A DNA stretch of 27,092 nucleotides from Coprococcus sp. (GTDB lineage: Bacteria; Bacillota; Clostridia; Lachnospirales; Lachnospiraceae), in assembly GCA_016297495.1 (NCBI GenBank), contig JAEDGN010000032.1:1-27092 (forward strand), given 5' to 3'. The notes below the pieces were generated by a model. That model did no database searches. It had not been told where the DNA came from and was given only the letters and a program-made list of their open reading frames with translations. Of the stretch, positions 21,720-27,092 are shown one piece after another. The stretch's first letter is position 1. Every line of letters starts with the position of its first letter. The position numbers and the translations under genes are program-made.

Positions 21720-22843
21720 TGAAAGATTATTATTTTTTCACTCAGAAAATGTGTGTGGGCTATAATGGGAAGCTTTTGATCAGAGATATTGAAATCCATC
21801 TGAAAAAAGGCAATATATTGACGCTGATCGGGCCAAATGGTGCCGGGAAATCTACTATATTAAAAAGCATTGCGGGCCAGCTGGCTTTGATCGGCGGTAC
21901 TGTCTGGATGGGCAAGGACTCTCTGCAGGATATGAAGCGGGAAGAACTGGCAAAAAAAATGTCCGTTGTGTTTACTGAGAAGATAAGAGCGGAGATGATG
22001 ACCTGTGAGGATATTGTTGCCACAGGACGATATCCCTATACGGGGAAATTTGGAATATTGTCTGAAAAAGACTACAGGATAATGGACGAAGCCATGGATC
22101 TGGTTCATATCACAGAGATTCGGGACAGAGACTTCGGCAAAATCAGCGACGGGCAGAAGCAGCGGGTCATGCTTGCGAGGGCCATTGCTCAGGAACCTGA
22201 GATTATTATATTAGATGAGCCCACATCCTATCTGGATGTGAAATACAAGCTGGAATTTTTGTCTGTTCTGCAGGAAATGAGGAAGAAAAAGGGACTTACA
22301 GTTATTATGTCACTGCATGAGCTGGAATTGGCGGAAAGAGTATCTGATCAGATATTATGCGTGAAAGGTTCATATGTAGACCGGATCGGAGAGGCAAAGG
22401 AGATTTTCAGACCGGATTATATAAAGCAGCTTTTTGATATTGAGGCAGGATGCTTCGATGAAGAAAATACAAGTATGGAACTGGAGGCGATTAAAGGAGA
22501 GGCGGAAGTGTTTATTATAGCCGGCGGAGGAACCGGTAAGGATGTATACCGCAGGATGCAGCGGGAAGGGACGGCATTTGCGGCGGGAATCCTGTTTGAA
22601 AATGATCTGGATTATCCGGTGGCAAAGGCTCTGGCAGCAGATGTCGTGCAAACGGAAGGATTTGAACCCATTACGGAGGCACTGCTGGATGAGGCCAAAA
22701 GAAAACTGGACAGCTGCAAAAGGGTCATCTGCTGTAAGAGCAGGTTTGGCAGTCTGGAGCGGGTCAATGAGGAATTGCTGGCCTATGCCCGGTCTGCAGG
22801 AAAAGTTATTGAAATGGAATGCAATACAAGAATGGAGGATTAG
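21716..22843 (+). CDS. FecE/BtuD-type ATPase with extra C-terminal domain
   Basis: 375 residues from the ATG at 21716 (ATGATG; the next codon could also be the start), overlapping the permease stop. Walker A GPNGAGKST (39-47), signature ISDGQ (153-157, where LSGGQ is usual), Walker B IIILDEPTSYLD (from 163) and the H-loop His201 in MSLHELE are present. The Q-loop position reads VVFTEK rather than a Gln. Residues ~250-375 are an added domain with a Rossmann-like start (EVFIIAGGGTGKDVYRRM) and alternating strands and helices (AAGILFENDLDYPVAKAL, KRVICCKSRFGSLERVN). That domain may bind a ligand or nucleotide and regulate import. It is not a usual part of BtuD. Confidence 0.92.
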   Translation: MMKDYYFFTQKMCVGYNGKLLIRDIEIHLKKGNILTLIGPNGAGKSTILKSIAGQLALIGGTVWMGKDSLQDMKREELAKKMSVVFTEKIRAEMMTCEDIVATGRYPYTGKFGILSEKDYRIMDEAMDLVHITEIRDRDFGKISDGQKQRVMLARAIAQEPEIIILDEPTSYLDVKYKLEFLSVLQEMRKKKGLTVIMSLHELELAERVSDQILCVKGSYVDRIGEAKEIFRPDYIKQLFDIEAGCFDEENTSMELEAIKGEAEVFIIAGGGTGKDVYRRMQREGTAFAAGILFENDLDYPVAKALAADVVQTEGFEPITEALLDEAKRKLDSCKRVICCKSRFGSLERVNEELLAYARSAGKVIEMECNTRMED

Positions 22844-22844
22844 C

Positions 22845-24476
22845 ATGAAAAAGAATTTATCTGCAATTTTATTAACTGTCATGATGTCTGCTGTACTGGC
22901 CATGACAGGATGCTCAGGTGGGGAACAGAAATCAACAGAATCAGTGTCAACGGAAGAAACGGCACAGACCGTTGATGCCGATGCGGATCAGAAAGCCGCA
23001 GATGAGGTGGCTGCCCTTATTGATGCCATTTATGTGCAGAAAAGAACAGATAATACAGATGAGCAGTGCAGAATGGCAAAAGAGGCATGGGATGCCCTGA
23101 CAGAGGCTCAGAAGGAGCTGGTGGAGGGTGAGAATGCGGATCCGGATTATTTTGGAAGAGATACTGGGGATGCGTCTCTGGATGATTCGCGCAATCAGGA
23201 CGATATTGGAGAGAATGAGATACTGGTAGTCAGCTTCGGAACTTCTTTCAATGACAGCCGCGTGGCTGATATTAAAGGCATTGAGGATGCATTGCAGGAA
23301 GCATTTCCGGAATGGTCTGTAAGAAGAGCATTCACGGCACAGATTATTATCAATCATGTACAGGCCAGAGATGGCGAGTTCATCGACAATATGGATCAGG
23401 CCCTGGTGCGCGCTGCGGCTAATGGTGTGAAAAATCTTGTCATTCAGCCGACACATTTAATGCATGGTGCGGAGTACGATGAACTGATGGAAGCGGTTGA
23501 AGCATACAGCGATCAGTTTGAGACCGTAAAGGTTGCCGAGCCTCTTCTTGGAGAGGTTGGCTCAGATGCATCGGTCATCAATGCGGATAAAGAGGCGGTT
23601 GCTGCAGCAATCACGGATGAAGCGGTGAAGACGGCAGGCTATGAGAGCCTGGATGCAGCGAAGGAAGATGGAACAGCCTTTGTATTTATGGGACATGGAA
23701 CTTCCCATACCGCAAAGGTATCCTACAGTCAGATGCAGGCACAGATGGCTGCCCTTGGATATGATAATGTATTTATCGGAACAGTAGAGGGAGAACCTGA
23801 GGAAACTGCCTGTGAAGCTGTCATTGAAGCTGTTGCTCAGGCAGGATATAAGAAAGTCATTCTCCGTCCGCTGATGGTGGTGGCAGGCGATCATGCCAAC
23901 AACGATATGGCAGGAGAAGACGCTGATTCCTGGATGAGCATGTTTAAGGCTTCCGGTCAGTTTGACAGCGTGGATGCCCAGATTGCCGGTCTCGGAGGTA
24001 TTGAGGCTATTCAGAATATTTACGTGGCACATACGGCAGCAGTGCTCAACGGGTCGGATGCAGCAGGAACAGTCAAAGGCGCTGGCGCAGCATCCGCAGC
24101 GCTGGCGGACGGCACATACAGTGCGGATTTTGACACGGACAGCAGCATGTTCCATGTTAGTGAGGCCTGTGAAGGTAAAGGTACATTGATAGTAAAAGAT
24201 GGAAAAATGACCATTCATATTTCCCTGACTTCAAAGAATATTATTAACCTTTTTGTGGGACTGGCTGAAGATGCCGCAAAGGATGGGGCAGAACTCCTGC
24301 AGCCCACAGAAGATACTGTCACCTACAGTGATGGTATGACGGAGGAGGTCTATGGTTTTGATGTTCCTGTTCCGGCATTGGATGAAGAATTTGATCTGGC
24401 TTTAATCGGATCAAAAGGAATATGGTACGATCATAAGGTAAGCGTATCAAATCCTGAGCCAATAGAGAATGAATAA
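22845..24476 (+). CDS. cbiK: Secreted CbiK-family chelatase lipoprotein with extra C-terminal domain
   Basis: 543 residues from the ATG at 22845 behind TGGAGGA. Residues 1-23 are a lipoprotein signal (KKNLSAILLTVMMSAVLAMTGC, lipid Cys23). Residues ~50-95 include AWDALTEAQKELV, a motif of surface proteins. Residues ~125-405 are the class II chelatase fold of CbiK, the anaerobic cobalt chelatase acting on sirohydrochlorin: ILVVSFGTSFNDSR, HLMHGAEYDEL, MGHGTSHTA (His284), GTVEGEP (Glu315) and VVAGDHANND (His350), spaced like the His/Glu/His metal site of CbiK. Residues ~422-543 are a beta-rich domain resembling the N-terminal domain of the operon's binding protein. An extracytoplasmic CbiK (as in Desulfovibrio CbiKP) does not fit cytoplasmic corrin synthesis; it may insert, remove or carry a metal or tetrapyrrole at the envelope. 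Confidence 0.88.
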   Translation: MKKNLSAILLTVMMSAVLAMTGCSGGEQKSTESVSTEETAQTVDADADQKAADEVAALIDAIYVQKRTDNTDEQCRMAKEAWDALTEAQKELVEGENADPDYFGRDTGDASLDDSRNQDDIGENEILVVSFGTSFNDSRVADIKGIEDALQEAFPEWSVRRAFTAQIIINHVQARDGEFIDNMDQALVRAAANGVKNLVIQPTHLMHGAEYDELMEAVEAYSDQFETVKVAEPLLGEVGSDASVINADKEAVAAAITDEAVKTAGYESLDAAKEDGTAFVFMGHGTSHTAKVSYSQMQAQMAALGYDNVFIGTVEGEPEETACEAVIEAVAQAGYKKVILRPLMVVAGDHANNDMAGEDADSWMSMFKASGQFDSVDAQIAGLGGIEAIQNIYVAHTAAVLNGSDAAGTVKGAGAASAALADGTYSADFDTDSSMFHVSEACEGKGTLIVKDGKMTIHISLTSKNIINLFVGLAEDAAKDGAELLQPTEDTVTYSDGMTEEVYGFDVPVPALDEEFDLALIGSKGIWYDHKVSVSNPEPIENE

Positions 24477-24511
24477 AGATTTTTCTGCTTCCTTTTTTTG
24501 CCTGATTTTTA

Positions 24512-24541
24512 TTGTACTGATACTGCTCATTATATTATAAT
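24512..24541 (+). promoter_or_regulatory. Promoter of the MarR/GH31 pair
   Basis: -35 TTGTAC (24512-24517), an 18-bp spacer and a perfect -10 TATAAT (24536-24541), about 50 bp before the MarR start codon. Confidence 0.65.
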
Positions 24542-24592
24542 GGTATTAAGAGGGAATGTGTGAAAATAGCAAAAAAGAAGGAGGAAAAATAT

Positions 24593-25081
24593 ATGACAGA
24601 CAATCGCGAGAAGCTGGGAACAATGGATATCAGAGAACTGGCCAATGAACTGACCTATCAGCGTTATCTGATGAATAAAGGGCAGATCCAGGGATTATTT
24701 TCGGAACTCAATATTCCGGAATATCTTGCTCTGCATGTGATTGAAAGCAGAGGGGCCGCTTCTGAAGAGAATCCGGGCAGGACTTATCTGAAAGAACTGG
24801 CGGTGAAAATGCAGTTGACGATACAACAGGCATCAAAGATCGTGGGAGGCCTGGAAGACCGTGGTTTGCTTATATGGTCCCATGACGGCTATGGCAGTGA
24901 AGGCACTTATATGATTATCACAGAAAGCGGACAGAAACTGGTACTGGAGCAGGAAACAAGGCTGAAAGAATACTATGGAACGGTATTTGAGAAATTCGGC
25001 AGGGAAAATCTTATGCAGCTGCTGGCACTTATGAAACAGCTGGAAGAAATTTTGGACAGCTCATTTGGAGAAAAAGATTGA
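24593..25081 (+). CDS. MarR family transcriptional regulator
   Basis: 162 residues from the ATG at 24593 with GAAGGAGG just upstream; an in-frame GTG at 24560 lacks a ribosome site. A winged helix spans about 60-115: LKELAVKMQLTIQQASKIVGGLEDRGLLIWSHDGYGSEGTYMIITESG, with flanking dimerisation helices. It probably controls the glycosidase that follows 7 nt later, or itself. No palindromic operator was identified in the promoter. Confidence 0.9.
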   Translation: MTDNREKLGTMDIRELANELTYQRYLMNKGQIQGLFSELNIPEYLALHVIESRGAASEENPGRTYLKELAVKMQLTIQQASKIVGGLEDRGLLIWSHDGYGSEGTYMIITESGQKLVLEQETRLKEYYGTVFEKFGRENLMQLLALMKQLEEILDSSFGEKD

Positions 25082-25088
25082 GGGATTT

Positions 25089-27077
25089 ATGGGATATTTA
25101 ATAGTAACAGATAATGCGATTGAATTTGAACGCAGGGGCGAGTTGGCCCGGATTATTCCGTGGGGTGAGAATACCCTTCGCTTTTTTTCTTCTCCTAACG
25201 GTTATCTGGTGGATGAGGACTGGACACTGATCAGGCAGCCGGAGATTCAGACGGTTATTGAACAGCGTGAGCATGAGGCGGTGATTACCAACGGCATCCT
25301 CAGAGCTGTGATAAATGATAATGGAAAGGTATGTTATTATAAGAAGAATCCTGCAACGGGAGAGTTTGAGCTTCTTCTGGAAGAGATGACAGAATTTGCC
25401 TTTGACAGCTTTTATCGGACCTACAGGGCTAATGGCTCCGAAACCCATCGGGCCAATGTGCTCTTTAAACCGGATAGATCAGAACATTTTTATGGCCTGG
25501 GCGGTGAGCACAACGGATGTTTTGACATGAAGGGGAGCACCAGTGAGCTGCAGCACCGCAATACAAAATCCTCCATACCATTTGTCTATTCATCGAAGAA
25601 TTATGGATTCCTTTGGAATAATCCTTCTGTCGGACAGTGTGAACTGACAAATAATCATACCAAATGGGTGGCTTATCGGACAAAGCAGGTAGATTATCTG
25701 GTGATCGCGGGGGACTCCCCTGCGGAAATTATGGGAAGATATGCGAATTTGACGGGGCATGCTCCGGACTTTCCGGACTTTGCGGCGGGTTTCTGGCAGA
25801 GCAGACTGCGCTATGAAAGCCAGGAGGATCTTCTTGAGGTGGCAAGGGAATATAAGAGGAGAAATATCCCGGTATCGGTGATGGTCATTGATTATTTTCA
25901 CTGGACAGAGCAGGGAGATTTTAAGTTTGATCCTGAACTTTGGCCGGATCCAAAGGCTATGGTGGATGAACTGAAGGAGATGGGGATAGAACTGATGGTT
26001 TCTATCTGGCCGACTTCCAATCCGCTGAGTGAAAATTATGCCTATATGGATGACCATAACATGATACTACGCACAGAAAACGGTCTGTATGGTATGCAGG
26101 ATTTTTACGGGCAGCAGGATTATATTGACACTCTTAATCCGAAAGCAAGAGACTATATGTGGCAATTGGTGAAGAAAAACTATTATGACAGCGGCATAAA
26201 GTATTTCTGGCTGGATGAGGCAGAGCCTGGAATGATACCGAATCATTATGATAATATCCGATGCTGCCGCGGCAATTTTGAAGAGTATGCGCTGCTTTAT
26301 CCGTATTATTATGAAAAACTGTTTTATGAAGGACTGACGAAGGCCGGGGAGAAAAATATCATTACACTCGGAAGGGCCGGATATACAGGATCGCAGCGTT
26401 ATGGTGCCCTGCTTTGGTCCGGAGATGTGCCTTCCACTTTTGAGGCGCTGAATAAGTCGGTAAGGACAGGACTTGCTATGGCCATGAGCGGTATTCCATG
26501 GTGGACAACAGATATTGGCGGGTTCTGGGGCGGCGACATCGAGAGTGAAGAATTCAGGGAATTGATTGTTCGCTGGTTCCAGTTCGGGGTGTTCTGCCCG
26601 GTTACCCGTCTCCATGGCAAAAGAGAGAAGCCTGAACATCATGTGGACAGGCATCCGGGACTGGCCGAGATGAGCGGCGGTGATAATGAACTGTGGAGCT
26701 TCGGTGAGGAAAATTATGGACGACTGAAAAAACTGGTAGAATTGCGTGAGCGTCTGCGTCCGTATATCATGCAATATATGATGGAAGCAAAGGAAACGGG
26801 CCTTTCCATTATGCGGCCTCTTTTTGTGGAATATCCTGAAGATGATGAGTGCTATGGTATTGAAGATGCTTATCTGTTTGGCCGGGATATTCTATTTGCA
26901 CCGATTACAGAAAGAGAACAGACCAGGCGTAAGGTTTATCTTCCGGAGGGCAGCTGGATCAATATCAACGACCAAAGCAGGATAGAAGGGGGTCAATGGA
27001 CAGCGGCAGAAGCTGATCTGGATCATTTCATTGCTTTTGTCAGAGAAGGTGCAGAAGTGTTGACTGTGTTTGAGTAA
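25089..27077 (+). CDS. GH31 family alpha-glycosidase (alpha-glucosidase/alpha-xylosidase type)
   Basis: 662 residues from the ATG at 25089 (GAGGG upstream; a TTG at 25065 is in frame but overlaps the MarR gene). An N-terminal beta domain (1-190) precedes the (beta/alpha)8 barrel: FWQSRLRYESQEDLLEVAREYKRRNIPVSVMVIDYFHW, then WLDEAEPG with nucleophile Asp376, WSGDVPSTF with acid/base Asp446, PWWTTDIGGFWGG, and RWFQFGVFCPVTRLHG. C-terminal beta domains end with the LPEGSWININ stretch. No signal peptide, so it acts in the cytoplasm on imported alpha-linked oligosaccharides. Whether glucosyl or xylosyl substrates are preferred cannot be decided. Confidence 0.93.
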   Translation: MGYLIVTDNAIEFERRGELARIIPWGENTLRFFSSPNGYLVDEDWTLIRQPEIQTVIEQREHEAVITNGILRAVINDNGKVCYYKKNPATGEFELLLEEMTEFAFDSFYRTYRANGSETHRANVLFKPDRSEHFYGLGGEHNGCFDMKGSTSELQHRNTKSSIPFVYSSKNYGFLWNNPSVGQCELTNNHTKWVAYRTKQVDYLVIAGDSPAEIMGRYANLTGHAPDFPDFAAGFWQSRLRYESQEDLLEVAREYKRRNIPVSVMVIDYFHWTEQGDFKFDPELWPDPKAMVDELKEMGIELMVSIWPTSNPLSENYAYMDDHNMILRTENGLYGMQDFYGQQDYIDTLNPKARDYMWQLVKKNYYDSGIKYFWLDEAEPGMIPNHYDNIRCCRGNFEEYALLYPYYYEKLFYEGLTKAGEKNIITLGRAGYTGSQRYGALLWSGDVPSTFEALNKSVRTGLAMAMSGIPWWTTDIGGFWGGDIESEEFRELIVRWFQFGVFCPVTRLHGKREKPEHHVDRHPGLAEMSGGDNELWSFGEENYGRLKKLVELRERLRPYIMQYMMEAKETGLSIMRPLFVEYPEDDECYGIEDAYLFGRDILFAPITEREQTRRKVYLPEGSWININDQSRIEGGQWTAAEADLDHFIAFVREGAEVLTVFE

Positions 27078-27092
27078 AATAGATATAAAACG

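Noticed and set aside
22947..23456. Long minus-strand frame opposite the chelatase gene
   Set aside because: It is the complement of a well-supported coding sequence, has no ribosome site and no family match.
26067..26774. 235-residue minus-strand frame opposite the GH31 gene
   Set aside because: It overlaps the catalytic barrel of a clear GH31 enzyme and reads as low-information His/Ile/Phe-rich sequence typical of antisense frames.
1..27092. CRISPR array or tRNA/rRNA gene
   Set aside because: No regularly spaced direct repeats and no cloverleaf-type or rRNA-like sequences were noticed while reading the window.

Overview
The window looks like chromosomal DNA from an anaerobic, low-to-moderate GC gut Firmicute, most likely a Lachnospiraceae-type Clostridia. 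The basis is the gene families (BceRSAB-like module, GNAT-DUF3795 fusion, NifX-SlyD fusion, YitT protein, GH31 glucosidase, cobalamin riboswitch), AGGAGG-type ribosome binding sites, sigma-A-like promoters, and a GGGACAG...CTGTCCC palindromic repeat that I associate with this family. No species can be named from sequence alone. All genes except the YitT-family gene and one pseudogene fragment lie on the + strand.

Layout. (1) Positions 1-5450 are patchy, with small genes and gene remnants: a partial upstream gene, an HTH/transposase-like fragment, an unrecognised ORF, a sigma-70 region 4 protein, a TetR regulator with its MBL-fold hydrolase (both preceded by the same palindromic operator), a membrane protein/XRE-HTH pair whose membrane gene lacks a start, and remnants of a PD-(D/E)XK nuclease, a peptide deformylase and a WYL regulator. 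An isolated helical protein with its own terminator and a GNAT follow. (2) Positions 5533-10030 are a run of housekeeping or accessory enzymes: a methyltransferase, an alpha/beta hydrolase, IPP isomerase (idi) overlapping an esterase, and a GNAT-DUF3795-GNAT triple fusion whose C-terminus now reads through a palindromic repeat. (3) Positions 10008-13848 are a BceRSAB-type peptide-sensing and resistance module that looks decayed: the receiver domain is short and the permease has lost an internal segment and its frame. (4) Positions 14014-17000 hold a NifX-SlyD fusion, a convergent YitT protein, an internally deleted SGNH hydrolase and a roughly 360-nt transcription unit with no convincing ORF. 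(5) Positions 17193-24476 hold a large XRE regulator and then a cobalamin-riboswitch-controlled operon: substrate-binding protein, FecCD permease, ATPase with an extra C-terminal domain, and a secreted CbiK-type chelatase lipoprotein. (6) A MarR regulator and a GH31 alpha-glycosidase end the window.

The most interesting unit is the riboswitch operon at 18706-24476. It combines a corrinoid/tetrapyrrole ABC importer with an extracytoplasmic CbiK-family chelatase that keeps the His/Glu/His metal-site pattern. The binding protein and the chelatase each carry what looks like the same extra beta-rich domain, at opposite ends of the two proteins. I infer an envelope system that captures, and perhaps metallates or demetallates, a tetrapyrrole before import. 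A second theme is the number of genes with internal deletions or missing starts (response regulator, permease, SGNH hydrolase, membrane protein, binding protein start), which points to ongoing gene decay or to assembly problems.
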